Assembly (NCBI GenBank): GCA_905616385.1
Contig: CAJQSS010000004.1
Location: forward strand, 40,185-104,184
Length of the DNA stretch: 64,000 bases
Direction: 5' to 3'
Origin: an uncultured Candidatus Nitrosopumilus sp.
Lineage (GTDB): Archaea; Thermoproteota; Nitrososphaeria; Nitrososphaerales; Nitrosopumilaceae
A program made the translations under genes and the position numbers. Within the stretch, counting starts at the first letter, position 1, and each line of letters starts with the position of its first letter. Below are positions 1 through 8,788 of the stretch, piece by piece. Under the pieces are notes generated by a model. That model made no database searches. It saw only the letters and a program-made list of their open reading frames with translations, and was not told where the DNA came from.

Positions 1-618
1 TTCTATGATTCTATACAATGATCCTGGTTCATGCTTTATTGAAAAAATAATTGAAGTTTTATCATTACCAGTTTCTAAAACCTCATTTTTAGATAATATC
101 AAAAATCTAGTATAGTTATTGAGATTATTTGCAATATTTTCAGCAATTATGGGCATATTGTAAATTGATGCAGCTGCTTTACTGGCAATACATGCACAAT
201 TAATTTTATTTAATTCTTGGATAATTTTTACACTTCCTGCTGTATCGTAAGTGGGAATTGTTTTCATAGTATTTTTTTCAATAAAATTTCTACATTGACC
301 TAATGCCTGTGGATGTGAATACACTGTATCAATTTCTTCTATTTTACCAAATCCAATTAAACAATGTTCTATTCTGTGATATGTTTCCCCAGTTGCATTT
401 AGATCTGTTGAATATAATAAATCATAACTTTCTCCTACACTTCCTTCTAGTGAATTTTCTACAGGTAAAATTGAAAATTCTGTAATATCGTTAGATGTAT
501 TTTCTAAAATTTCTGCAAATGTTGCAAGTGGAATTGTTTTGATATCATTTTTGAAAAAGGATTTTGCTGCGGCTTCACTATATGCACCTCGTTCACCTTG
601 GAACGAAACATTTTTCAT
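1..618 (-). CDS. pheA: Prephenate dehydratase, C-terminus cut by window edge
   Basis: This enzyme converts prephenate to phenylpyruvate in phenylalanine synthesis. I translated the edge-truncated minus frame by hand: it starts MKNVSFQGERGAYSEAAAKS, the standard opening of the prephenate dehydratase catalytic domain (FQGxxGAYSE). It continues through a VENSLEGSV segment and a conserved SHPQALGQC segment. The frame is still open at base 1, about 206 codons in; the frame has just entered the start of the expected C-terminal ACT regulatory domain (the segment with FSIKHEPGSL), and the rest lies outside the window. The start ATG is at 618. The neighbouring csl4 gene ends 5 bases upstream in the same direction, so the two are probably co-transcribed. 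Family call is firm; the missing end prevents judging phenylalanine feedback control. Confidence 0.93.
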   Translation of the reverse strand, partial: MKNVSFQGERGAYSEAAAKSFFKNDIKTIPLATFAEILENTSNDITEFSILPVENSLEGSVGESYDLLYSTDLNATGETYHRIEHCLIGFGKIEEIDTVYSHPQALGQCRNFIEKNTMKTIPTYDTAGSVKIIQELNKINCACIASKAAASIYNMPIIAENIANNLNNYTRFLILSKNEVLETGNDKTSIIFSIKHEPGSLYRIIE

Positions 619-622
619 TTTT

Positions 623-1174
623 TTATTCTCTCAAATGTATAAAATCACTTTTGCCAAAATTTGACGAAAGTTTTCTTTCATCAATCCATGAACAATCTGT
701 ACATTTAATCGCATCACGCATTGTAACAACTTTTCCACCACACTTTCTACATTTTGTAAATATAATTCCTAATTCTGGTTCATCCATAACTGCATGAATT
801 GTTCCATTAAGATGTGCAATAATTTTCAATGCTGCTATGTCGTTAACCAGTGCTACATTTCTTATCCTCATATTTCGTGTAGCGCAAATACATTCTACTT
901 TTGATGTAGTTGGTTTTCCATTAATATAATCAATTGTAATTGCAACCATGGATGACATTACTGCTGCCACTGTTCCAATTATGATATCTCCTACTTTTGG
1001 AATTGATAGAAGTTTAGGGTGATTGACATTTACTATTCTTGTTTCTTTATCCATATTTTTCTCTCCCATTGTAGATGATCTGACCATATCGCCATCATCA
1101 AAAGTATTGTGGCCAGCCTCATATTCCTCAATAGATGCTATTTTATCTCCTGGAAATACTGAATTATCTGACAT
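623..1174 (-). CDS. csl4: Exosome RNA-binding subunit Csl4
   Basis: Csl4 forms part of the RNA-binding cap of the archaeal exosome, which degrades RNA 3' to 5'. The 183-residue protein has the expected order: an N-terminal strand region (VFPGDKIASIEEYEAG), a central S1-like barrel (about residues 60-125, beginning VGDIIIGTVAAV) and a C-terminal zinc ribbon with paired cysteines CRKC and CTDC. Length and domain order fit archaeal Csl4. The start ATG at 1174 faces away from the plus-strand MDR gene, so 1175-1261 is a divergent promoter region. No exosome core gene (rrp41/rrp42) is seen nearby. Confidence 0.9.
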   Translation of the reverse strand: MSDNSVFPGDKIASIEEYEAGHNTFDDGDMVRSSTMGEKNMDKETRIVNVNHPKLLSIPKVGDIIIGTVAAVMSSMVAITIDYINGKPTTSKVECICATRNMRIRNVALVNDIAALKIIAHLNGTIHAVMDEPELGIIFTKCRKCGGKVVTMRDAIKCTDCSWIDERKLSSNFGKSDFIHLRE

Positions 1175-1261
1175 AATCTAATTTTTGTTGTTATGATTAT
1201 AATTGTTTATGGGAGAAAAGATCCTGATAAATCATATATCTCTAAAATCTAGAAAGAAGTC

Positions 1262-2341
1262 ATGAGGGCATTAGTATATGATGAATACACTAGTAATGAT
1301 GATTTTTCTAAAATTTTAAAAATCAAAAATATACCCAAACCTGAACCACGATCTAACGAAGTTGTTTTCAAAGTAATATCTGCAGGATTAAACTATGATG
1401 ATATTTGGGGTATGCGCGGCAAACCTTTAGCAATACCACTACCTCATATTTCTGGAACAGATGCTGCAGGCGAAGTTATTGCAGTGGGTTCTGATGTTAA
1501 AAATATCAAAATTGGAGATAGAGTAGTTTCTCATGGAAATATGTCATGTAGAGTTTGTAAAGCATGTACTGATGGTAGAGAATTTGATTGTAAAAAAAGA
1601 ACAATTTGGGGTTTTGAGACAGGACCTCTTTGGGGAGGTTATTGTCAATTTACACATTTACCTGAAGTTAATGTACTTAAAATTCCAGAAGGTGTATCAT
1701 ATGATCAAGCAGCAGCTGCATCAATGACATTACTAACTTCATGGCACATGTTAGTTGGTAGAGCAAAAATTCAACCTGGACAACTAGTTTTGATAATGGG
1801 TGGTAGTTCTGGAATTGGAACTTTTGGAATTCAAATCGCAAAATTATTTGGTTGTACAGTAATTGCAACAGCAAGTCCTGACAAACTAGACAAATGTTTA
1901 GAACTTGGAGCTGACTTTGCAGTTGATCATAGAAAAGATGATTGGCACAAAGAAGTCAGAGCAATTGCAAAAAAAATTCCAAAACCTTATAGTGATGTAC
2001 CTGGTGTCGATGTAATTTTTGAACACATTGGTGGTTCACATTGGAATAAAGAATTGACTTTGTTAAATTATGGTGGAACTATTGTTACAACTGGTGCTAC
2101 AACTGGATATGATGCTAAAACTGATTTACGACATATTTTCTTTAAAGGAATTAACATTTTAGGCTCAACTCAGGGAACTAGATCTGAATTAGAAGAGGGT
2201 TTCTATTGGATGTCAAAAGGTAAAATAAAATCTGTTATTGATTCTGTATATTCTTTAGATGATGCAGTTAAGGCTCATAATAAAATGCTAAATGGTAAAG
2301 GACTTTTTGGTAAAATTTTGATTAAACCTAATTCTGATTAG
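1262..2341 (+). CDS. MDR-family zinc/NADPH reductase, Ccr/acryloyl-CoA-reductase-like
   Basis: A medium-chain dehydrogenase/reductase of 359 residues. The N-terminal GroES-like domain carries a structural-zinc cysteine cluster (CRVCKACTDGREFDC, about residues 96-110). The Rossmann domain has a GGSSGIGTFGIQIAK nucleotide-binding motif near residue 180. The position that holds the catalytic-zinc cysteine in alcohol dehydrogenases reads LNYDDIWGMRG, so that ligand is absent. This is the pattern of quinone or enoyl-CoA reductases, not classical alcohol dehydrogenases. A role as acryloyl-CoA or crotonyl-CoA-type reductase in the 3-hydroxypropionate/4-hydroxybutyrate cycle is possible but is inference. 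The next gene, a TPR protein, follows after 2 bases. Confidence 0.72.
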   Translation: MRALVYDEYTSNDDFSKILKIKNIPKPEPRSNEVVFKVISAGLNYDDIWGMRGKPLAIPLPHISGTDAAGEVIAVGSDVKNIKIGDRVVSHGNMSCRVCKACTDGREFDCKKRTIWGFETGPLWGGYCQFTHLPEVNVLKIPEGVSYDQAAAASMTLLTSWHMLVGRAKIQPGQLVLIMGGSSGIGTFGIQIAKLFGCTVIATASPDKLDKCLELGADFAVDHRKDDWHKEVRAIAKKIPKPYSDVPGVDVIFEHIGGSHWNKELTLLNYGGTIVTTGATTGYDAKTDLRHIFFKGINILGSTQGTRSELEEGFYWMSKGKIKSVIDSVYSLDDAVKAHNKMLNGKGLFGKILIKPNSD

Positions 2342-2343
2342 TT

Positions 2344-2943
2344 ATGACTGATCCTAAAATAAATTCAATTTTGGATGAAGGTAATCGCTTATTTTTAGAA
2401 GGAAAATTTCAACAAGCAATATCATATTATGATAAAATATTAGATGAAGATCCAAAACATATCAGTTCCCTTAACAATAAAGGATATGCTCTAAGTAAAC
2501 TCAAAGATTTTACCAATGCAATGAAATGTTATGATATTGCTTTAGAAATATATCCTCACGATTTATCTGTATTAATTAATAAAATTTCTTCATTTCGTAA
2601 ACAAGGTAATTTTATTGAGGCATTATCAATTTGTGATAATATTTTAAAAAATAATTCCAATTATAATATTGTATTATATCACAAGGAGCGTATTTTATTT
2701 TCTATGAAGAAATTTAATGAATCTATTTCTTGTTGTAATTGTATACTGAAAGATTATCCTAATAATGGTGATGTTCTTTTTGATAAAGCATCCAATTTTG
2801 CAATGCTTTCCAATTTTGATAATGCTTTAGATTTACTTGAACATGCTATTTTTCAAGGAATTCAATACAAAGTTAAAGCAAAAAAATCAAAATCATTTGA
2901 AAATTTATCTAATAATACTAGATTTCAAAATTTAATATCTTAA
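2344..2943 (+). CDS. TPR-repeat protein
   Basis: A 199-residue protein made mostly of tetratricopeptide repeats, helical hairpins that bind other proteins. Repeated cores such as GNRLFLEGKFQQAISYYDKIL, ALSKLKDFTNAMKCYDIALE and SSFRKQGNFIEALSICDNIL recur at about 34-residue spacing across residues 12-170. The C-terminus is lysine and serine rich. There is no signal peptide or membrane segment, so it is probably cytoplasmic. It starts 2 bases after the MDR reductase stop and is likely co-transcribed with it, but no specific partner can be named. It converges with dph2, whose stop abuts its own. Confidence 0.8.
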   Translation: MTDPKINSILDEGNRLFLEGKFQQAISYYDKILDEDPKHISSLNNKGYALSKLKDFTNAMKCYDIALEIYPHDLSVLINKISSFRKQGNFIEALSICDNILKNNSNYNIVLYHKERILFSMKKFNESISCCNCILKDYPNNGDVLFDKASNFAMLSNFDNALDLLEHAIFQGIQYKVKAKKSKSFENLSNNTRFQNLIS

Positions 2944-3939
2944 CTATAACCAATGTGGAATTTCTAAATATTCATCAATATTCTCTTTTCGTAAAACTTT
3001 GAGAAGTGCATTTGCTTGAGGTGTTGACAACACTGGTTTATCAAATTGATTATCTGTAGAAATTCTTGGGCATGCAACTTGAATGAATGCATCAATCCCT
3101 CTTAGATTGTTTAATCGATCATTTGTAATATCTGTTAAAGCAAATAATTGAACCTTTTTTCCTTCCTTTTCTAATTCTTTTTTAAATTTTAATCCAAATA
3201 CTTTTGATAACTGTCCTTCTTTTAATCCAATAATTATTCCAAATGAGTTTGCTTCTGCTGCTTTGTATATTGCAAGTGTTGCTTTCTTTTTTAGTGTACG
3301 TGCAAATTCTGTTACTTCTCTTACTTCATTAAAGTATGGATCTAAAACAAATGTTGGTAAATTTGTTGATAATGCAATTCCTGCTGCATGAAAATTACTT
3401 TGACCTAAAAATACGTAGGCATCAACTTCTTTTTTTAATTCTGTTGCGGGATAAAATTCACAACCAAATACCTGACCATCATTTAATTGCCCTTTACCTT
3501 TTCCAATTTTAACATTAATTCCATTTTTTGTTAAAATTTTTTCGACTTTATCCATTTGATGCAAATGTTGACTATCTGTAACAAGTGAAATTAATTTTCC
3601 TTTTAGTATTTTTGTACATTTTTCTGCAACACTATCAAATCCAACATCATCAAAAGCATCAATTAAAACTAAATTTTTTTCTAATGATTCTGTATTAATC
3701 GTATGTCCAATATTAAATTGGATTTCTGCTCCTAATATTTTTGATCCAGTTGTATTCAAATCACAAGTTCCCCATGTTGTATCTGCTAAAACATATGCTG
3801 GTATCTCATATTTTGTTGTAATTTTAATTGCCATATCCTGAACTTGTGGTAACATACCATCTGGACCATTTAATGAAACTGATGCTGGCTTCTTTTCTTC
3901 TATTTCTTTGAAAATTCTTGCTTCATCAATTATTATCAA
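2944..3939 (-). CDS. dph2: Diphthamide synthase, 2-(3-amino-3-carboxypropyl)histidine synthase Dph2
   Basis: Archaeal Dph2 uses a [4Fe-4S] cluster and S-adenosylmethionine to transfer a 3-amino-3-carboxypropyl group to a histidine of elongation factor 2, the first step to diphthamide. The 331-residue length fits archaeal homodimeric Dph2. The three expected cluster cysteines are visible in their usual contexts: TTWGTCD (about residue 59), VFGCEFYP (about 160) and VACPRIS (about 290). The frame opens with a TTG at 3937-3939 (MIIIDEARIF); no upstream ATG exists in frame. It faces the plus-strand tiaS gene across an 82-base gap. Confidence 0.93.
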   Translation of the reverse strand: MIIIDEARIFKEIEEKKPASVSLNGPDGMLPQVQDMAIKITTKYEIPAYVLADTTWGTCDLNTTGSKILGAEIQFNIGHTINTESLEKNLVLIDAFDDVGFDSVAEKCTKILKGKLISLVTDSQHLHQMDKVEKILTKNGINVKIGKGKGQLNDGQVFGCEFYPATELKKEVDAYVFLGQSNFHAAGIALSTNLPTFVLDPYFNEVREVTEFARTLKKKATLAIYKAAEANSFGIIIGLKEGQLSKVFGLKFKKELEKEGKKVQLFALTDITNDRLNNLRGIDAFIQVACPRISTDNQFDKPVLSTPQANALLKVLRKENIDEYLEIPHWL

Positions 3940-4021
3940 TTTAGCTTCGAATACTGTGTTATTAATTTAAACCAACTGTAATTTACAACAACTAAAAATG
4001 TCTGAACTAATTAGATAAATC

Positions 4022-5350
4022 ATGAATAAGGAATCTGTTCTAAATATTGGATTTGATGATACTGACTCTCCTACTGGAATGTGTACCACATTTCTAGCCT
4101 ACAAAATTGTTGATTTACTCCAAAAACAAAAAACGGAATTCCTTGATTTTCCAAAATTAATTAGATTTAATCCCAATATTCCATGGAAAACTCGAGGAAA
4201 TGGTGCTGTTTCATTAAAAATTAAGACTAAAAATCCTTCTAAAATAAAACATCAAATTAAAAATTTAGTTTCAAAATACTCAGATACTAAAAATGGAGCA
4301 AATCCTGGATTGGTATTTTTTGAAAGTAATTCCATTCCTTCTGAATTTACAAAATTTAGTAATTTAGCTTTATGGCAATTAATTAATAGAAATAATGCTA
4401 AAAAATTTGCTAAAAAAAATAAACTTGATTTTTTTTATGAAGGAAATGGTCAAGGATTAGTTGGAGCCATTAGTGCGATTGGATATGATTTTCATGATCA
4501 TACATTAGAGTTACTAAGTTATAGAAAAAAAAGAAAATTTGGAAAAGAAAGAAAAATTTCAGTAGATAGTGTTAAGGAAATGCAAGAAAAAACTTTTCCA
4601 TATACATTCAATAGTTTTGATACAAAAAAAGGTCGAGTTTTAATTACTCCTCATGGGCCTGATCCAGTTTTTTATGGAGTGAGAGGAGAAAATGTAGATT
4701 CTTTAGTTAATGCAACTAAAATTCTAAAAAGTAATGAAAAATTAGATGGATATATGATTTTTAAATCTAATCAGGGAACTGGTGATCATTTAAAAAATGA
4801 ATTAAATTTTGAAACAATGAAACCGTATGCTTCTGGAACATTAAGTGGAATTGTATCTAATATTCCAAAAATAGTAAAAGGTGGACATGTTTTTTTTACT
4901 ATTATTTCTAAAAATCATGAATTTTGGTGTGCTGTGTATAAGGAAACAGGAATTTCTACTATTGCTTCTAATCTAATAATTGGTGATGAGATTTCAATTG
5001 GTGGAGGGGTTAGAAAGGCTTCTAAAAATTTTCCACGAATAATTAATCTTGAATTTATTGAAATTATCCACCTTAAAAAAAATCTCTCAAAATCTAACCC
5101 AATGTGCAAAAAATGTAGTAAAAAAATGAAGTCAAAAGGTCAGAATCAGGGATTTCAATGTATTAGATGTGGAAAAAAGAGTTCTAACAAAATAACTGTG
5201 GAAATTCCAAGAAAAGTCAAAAAACAACTGTATATTCCTCAAATTTCTGCTCATAGACACCTTACACGACCTCTACAGCGAACAGGAATTATTAACAAAA
5301 CTTCAAAATTTGATGAATCTCTTTCTTGGTTTTGTGTTTATAGAAACTAA
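4022..5350 (+). CDS. tiaS: tRNA(Ile2) 2-agmatinylcytidine synthetase TiaS
   Basis: TiaS attaches agmatine to C34 of the CAU anticodon of tRNA-Ile2 so that it reads AUA and not AUG. The 442-residue protein begins with the family signature NIGFDDTDSPTGMCT. It has a central kinase-like region (IGYDFHDHTLELLSYR), an OB-fold region around residues 270-340 (ASGTLSGIVSNIPKIVKGG), and a C-terminal zinc ribbon with cysteines in CKKC and CIRC. Start ATG at 4022. A tRNA with a CAT anticodon lies directly downstream on the other strand, though its features mark it as initiator and not the Ile2 substrate. Confidence 0.93.
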   Translation: MNKESVLNIGFDDTDSPTGMCTTFLAYKIVDLLQKQKTEFLDFPKLIRFNPNIPWKTRGNGAVSLKIKTKNPSKIKHQIKNLVSKYSDTKNGANPGLVFFESNSIPSEFTKFSNLALWQLINRNNAKKFAKKNKLDFFYEGNGQGLVGAISAIGYDFHDHTLELLSYRKKRKFGKERKISVDSVKEMQEKTFPYTFNSFDTKKGRVLITPHGPDPVFYGVRGENVDSLVNATKILKSNEKLDGYMIFKSNQGTGDHLKNELNFETMKPYASGTLSGIVSNIPKIVKGGHVFFTIISKNHEFWCAVYKETGISTIASNLIIGDEISIGGGVRKASKNFPRIINLEFIEIIHLKKNLSKSNPMCKKCSKKMKSKGQNQGFQCIRCGKKSSNKITVEIPRKVKKQLYIPQISAHRHLTRPLQRTGIINKTSKFDESLSWFCVYRN

Positions 5351-5351
5351 G

Positions 5352-5426
5352 TAGCGGGGAGTAGATTTGAACTACTGAACTGCGGGTTATGAGCCCGCCG
5401 GGATGACCTGGCTTCCCCACCCCGCT
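5352..5426 (-). tRNA. Initiator tRNA-Met (CAT)
   Basis: Read on the minus strand the 75-base cloverleaf is complete: acceptor AGCGGGG pairs with CCCCGCT; the D stem is GGGA/TCCC; the anticodon stem GCGGG/CCCGC encloses loop CTCATAA (anticodon CAT); the T stem AGTAG/CTACT encloses TTCAAAT. Three consecutive G:C pairs next to the anticodon loop and an A1:U72 acceptor pair are the archaeal initiator hallmarks, separating it from elongator Met and Ile2. CCA is not encoded. Its 3' end lies one base from the tiaS stop. No intron. Confidence 0.93.
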
Positions 5427-5508
5427 GAACCTAAATAAAGTTCAACGGTATATACGCTTTATCAAATTTTTGAAAGTAATTAATAGGATTTGAAAAGATT
5501 ATTTTCTA

Positions 5509-6606
5509 ATGAATAAAAAAATTCAAATTACTGCAATAACAGGTGCCATAATATTTTCAATATTTGTTTTAACTTCTCCAGACAATGAAACATCAATTCC
5601 ATTACCCCAACCAAATTCATATTCAGAAAATAGTTCTGTAATTATTTTAGCTGAAAATCTTGATAAACCTCGTGCTATTGCTGTTTCTGACAATAGGATT
5701 TTTGTTACAGAAAAAGATGGATACATCAGAGTAATTGAAAATAATACTTTATTGGAATCTCCATTAGCTACATTCCGTACTGTAAATGTATTTGATGGTG
5801 GATTGTTAGGAATTACAGTTCATCCAAATTTTTCAAATAATCATCTTTTGTATGTTTTTTTGACATATGAGGAAAATGGAAATTTATGGAATAAAATTTT
5901 ACAAATTACTGAAGAAGAAAATAAATTAAAAGATGTTAAAGTAATATTGGATAAAATTCCTGGCTCCTCTTTTACTAATGGTGGTTTTCTAAAATTTGGA
6001 CCTGATAAAAAATTATATGTTGGTACGGGTACAGTTTCAGACGCATCCCATTTACCACAAGATATCAATTCATTGGCTGGCAAAATTTTGAGATTAAATG
6101 ATGATGGTACTATTCCAAGTGATAACCCATTTCCAAATTCATATGTTTACTCTTTAGGCCATAGACATCCACAAGGAATGACTTGGGATGATAGTGGTAA
6201 TTTGTTTGTTGCAGAATTTGGACCTGAAAAAAATGATGAAATTAATTTAATTAAAGCCGGAAAAAACTATGGATGGCCTGAACAAGAATGTTCTGGAAAT
6301 ATTGATTTTGAAAATGCACTTCTTTGTTATGACCCAAGTATAGAGCCTGGTGGAATTTTATTTTATTCTGGTGATAAGATTGATTTTGAATCTAAATTCA
6401 TAATGGCCTCAATGAGAGCCTCTAATCTTTATCAAGTTGATTTTGAAGAAGGATTGAGTTCACAAAAATCAATTTTAAGTGGAAATGGCAGAATTCGTGA
6501 TGTGGTAGAAGGTTCTGATGGAAGTCTCTATGTAATTACTTCAAATACTGATGGAAAAGGTTTTCCGGATGGATTGGATGATAGATTATTGAGGATACTG
6601 AAATAA
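5509..6606 (+). CDS. Glucose/sorbosone-dehydrogenase-like exported beta-propeller
   Basis: A 365-residue protein of the PQQ-type soluble aldose sugar dehydrogenase family. A hydrophobic N-terminal segment (ITGAIIFSIFVLT) acts as signal or anchor, so the protein works outside the cytoplasm. The propeller shows typical blocks: LDKPRAIAVSDNRIFVTEK, GLLGITVHPNF, FLKFGPDKKLYVGTG, ILRLNDDGTIPSDNPF, GHRHPQGMTWD and VAEFGPEKNDEINLI. The HPNF histidine, the GHRHPQG motif and the acidic GPEKNDE loop fit the cofactor and calcium site of the family. The actual substrate in an ammonia oxidiser is unknown. It is followed after one base by the HMG-CoA reductase gene. Confidence 0.85.
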   Translation: MNKKIQITAITGAIIFSIFVLTSPDNETSIPLPQPNSYSENSSVIILAENLDKPRAIAVSDNRIFVTEKDGYIRVIENNTLLESPLATFRTVNVFDGGLLGITVHPNFSNNHLLYVFLTYEENGNLWNKILQITEEENKLKDVKVILDKIPGSSFTNGGFLKFGPDKKLYVGTGTVSDASHLPQDINSLAGKILRLNDDGTIPSDNPFPNSYVYSLGHRHPQGMTWDDSGNLFVAEFGPEKNDEINLIKAGKNYGWPEQECSGNIDFENALLCYDPSIEPGGILFYSGDKIDFESKFIMASMRASNLYQVDFEEGLSSQKSILSGNGRIRDVVEGSDGSLYVITSNTDGKGFPDGLDDRLLRILK

Positions 6607-6607
6607 A

Positions 6608-7864
6608 ATGCCTGATTCATCTATTTCCAAATTTTTTGAAAAATCTCGAAAAGAAAGATTGGACATAATTGCAAATTTTGCAAATCTCTCTAAAAATGAA
6701 TTAGATATTTTAGAAAATCCTGATGGGGGAATTTCTTTTGAGAAAGCAGATAAAATGATAGAAAATGCAATTGGAACTTTTTCACTACCTTTGGGTGTTG
6801 CAACAAATTTTAAAATTAATGGTAAAGACTATGTGGTTCCAATGGTCATTGAAGAACCTTCAGTAATTGCAGCAGCATCAAAAGGTGCTAAAATTGCACG
6901 AATTAAAGGTGGATTTGAAGTAAATGCTGATGAATCATACAGTATAGGTCAAATTCAAATTTTAAATGTTGATGCAAATTCTGTTATTAAAAAAATTCAA
7001 GATTCTACTTCTGAAATTTTAGAATTAGCAAACTCAAAAAGTAATACTCTATCTAAGATGAATAAAGGTGCTAAAGAAATTACATGTAAGGAAATTGATA
7101 CACCTTCTGGTAATATGCTGATAGTAGAATTATTGATTGATGTTGGTGATGCAATGGGTGCAAATATTACAAATACAATGTGCGAAGCTGTTTCACCTCT
7201 TATAGAACAAATTACTGGAGGAAGAGCATTACTTAGAATTTTATCTAATTATTCTACAAGACGTATGGTAAAAGCAAGAGCTATTTTTGAAAAAGAATCT
7301 GTTGGTGGAGAAGATGTAGTTGATAATATTATTTTAGCATTTGAATTTGCAGATAATGATGTTTATCGTGCAGTTACTCATAACAAAGGAATTATGAATG
7401 GAATCGTATCTGTTGCTAATGCAGTAGGTCAGGATAGTAGAGCTATTGAGGCTGCTGCAAATGCATATGCTGCAATTTCAGGAAAATACCGTTCACTAAG
7501 CAAATGGAGTAAAGATAGTGATGGAAATTTGGTTGGAATTTTGGAAATTCCTCTCTCAGTTGGAATTGTTGGTGGAATTGTCAATGTACACCCTGTAGCT
7601 AAGGTTTGTGCAAAAATCCTCAATGTTGCATCTGCTCAAGAACTTGCATGTGTGATGGTTGCTACAGGATTAGCTCAAAATTATAGTGCAATTAGAGCTC
7701 TTTCTACTGAAGGAATTCAAAAGGGGCATATGAGATTACATGCACGAAATCTTGCAGCTTCAGCAGGAGCTACTACTGATCAAATTGATACTGTTGTTCA
7801 AAAAATGATAGAAAGTAAGAAAATTTCATTAGACAGTGCTAAAGAAATTTTAAAGAATTTTTAA
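6608..7864 (+). CDS. hmgA: HMG-CoA reductase, class II type
   Basis: Makes mevalonate from HMG-CoA, the committed step to archaeal isoprenoid lipids. The 418-residue sequence matches class II (Pseudomonas mevalonii-like) reductases in its substrate-site block IGTFSLPLGVATNF followed by VIEEPSVIAAAS. Candidate catalytic residues are in place: Glu83 (EEPS), Lys260 (THNKGIMNG), Asp276 (GQDSRAI) and His374 (KGHMRLHARN); DAMGAN at 181-186 is the dinucleotide-binding motif. There is no membrane domain. Class II enzymes usually prefer NADH, which is inference here. Start ATG at 6608, one base after the sugar dehydrogenase stop. In this lineage it must serve biosynthesis. Confidence 0.93.
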   Translation: MPDSSISKFFEKSRKERLDIIANFANLSKNELDILENPDGGISFEKADKMIENAIGTFSLPLGVATNFKINGKDYVVPMVIEEPSVIAAASKGAKIARIKGGFEVNADESYSIGQIQILNVDANSVIKKIQDSTSEILELANSKSNTLSKMNKGAKEITCKEIDTPSGNMLIVELLIDVGDAMGANITNTMCEAVSPLIEQITGGRALLRILSNYSTRRMVKARAIFEKESVGGEDVVDNIILAFEFADNDVYRAVTHNKGIMNGIVSVANAVGQDSRAIEAAANAYAAISGKYRSLSKWSKDSDGNLVGILEIPLSVGIVGGIVNVHPVAKVCAKILNVASAQELACVMVATGLAQNYSAIRALSTEGIQKGHMRLHARNLAASAGATTDQIDTVVQKMIESKKISLDSAKEILKNF

Positions 7865-7868
7865 ATAA

Positions 7869-8735
7869 TTATAATTCTTTTAATGCTTTGAGTAATACTG
7901 CATTTTGCCAAACTGATTGTTCTGGATAACAATTTAACATAAAACCATTTGATATTTTATAAAATTCCCAATTATCACAATCCTTATCAAATTCATATGG
8001 GTGCGTGTTTTCATTTTCCCAATCAAATCCATTTACTATTGTTGATTCTGGATAACCATGTCCACGAATTAATGTAATTTCATTATTACTCATATCAACT
8101 TCAATTTCAGCATACAATGCATTTGGATATAAAAAAACTACATTCTTGTGTAATGTTAATGCATCAAACATAATTTTTGAAACATATTCATTATGTAGAA
8201 CAATAATTTTTTTATAATCATTTAAAATATTTGGATTTTTATGTAATTCTAAATCTGATATTGAATGATATCCTAATAAATTTAAGATTTTAACTCCATT
8301 TGCACTAGACTTGTAATCTAATTTATCTTCTGAAATAATTCTTGTAGTTAAACATTGTTCTCCGCATCGCTCATTATAATAATCATAAAACCCAAAAGGT
8401 GCATATGCACTTGCAGTAAATGTTGGAATAATGACTAAAGGTTTTACCGCTTGATCAAAAACACCAATTTCGTCATAAATTTCTTTTAATTCTGATTTTA
8501 ATCCAAATGTTGCCTTTAGCGGTACTGATTTACCTTCAAATAATATGATATCATTAGGATCCACCAAAACTTTGAATAACTTATCTGAATCCCATTCAAT
8601 TAATTGATTTATTTGCTCGCTTGGATTTTCCTCTATTTCTTCTATCATGTTTGATTCAGTTGTAACATAAGATATTGAAATTATACCTACAATTATTATG
8701 ACAATGCTTAATATTGTAATTTTAACTAATTTCAT
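7869..8735 (-). CDS. Membrane-anchored extracellular protein of unknown function
   Basis: I do not recognise this 288-residue protein. It has one N-terminal membrane segment (about residues 4-24, ITILSIVIIIVGIISISYV) followed by a soluble domain that should face outwards. Visible traits are a CGEQC cysteine pair near residue 130, a strand-rich block HKNVVFLYPNALYAEIEVD, and further cysteines near the C-terminus (DKDCDNWEF, MLNCYPEQSVW). It lies alone on the minus strand between hmgA and the divergent his operon. The ATG at 8735 faces the hisG promoter, so the 53-base gap holds both promoters. Confidence 0.7.
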   Translation of the reverse strand: MKLVKITILSIVIIIVGIISISYVTTESNMIEEIEENPSEQINQLIEWDSDKLFKVLVDPNDIILFEGKSVPLKATFGLKSELKEIYDEIGVFDQAVKPLVIIPTFTASAYAPFGFYDYYNERCGEQCLTTRIISEDKLDYKSSANGVKILNLLGYHSISDLELHKNPNILNDYKKIIVLHNEYVSKIMFDALTLHKNVVFLYPNALYAEIEVDMSNNEITLIRGHGYPESTIVNGFDWENENTHPYEFDKDCDNWEFYKISNGFMLNCYPEQSVWQNAVLLKALKEL

Positions 8736-8761
8736 ATTTCAATTTTAAAGTTAAATGTGGG

Positions 8762-8768
8762 TTTTATA
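8762..8768 (+). promoter_or_regulatory. TATA box of the his operon
   Basis: The sequence TTTTATA at 8762-8768 lies about 21-27 bases before the hisG ATG at 8789, the archaeal spacing for a TATA box serving a leaderless or nearly leaderless mRNA. No other promoter-like element is obvious in this short divergent gap. Confidence 0.55.
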
Positions 8769-8788
8769 CATACTTGATGTATTCATAA

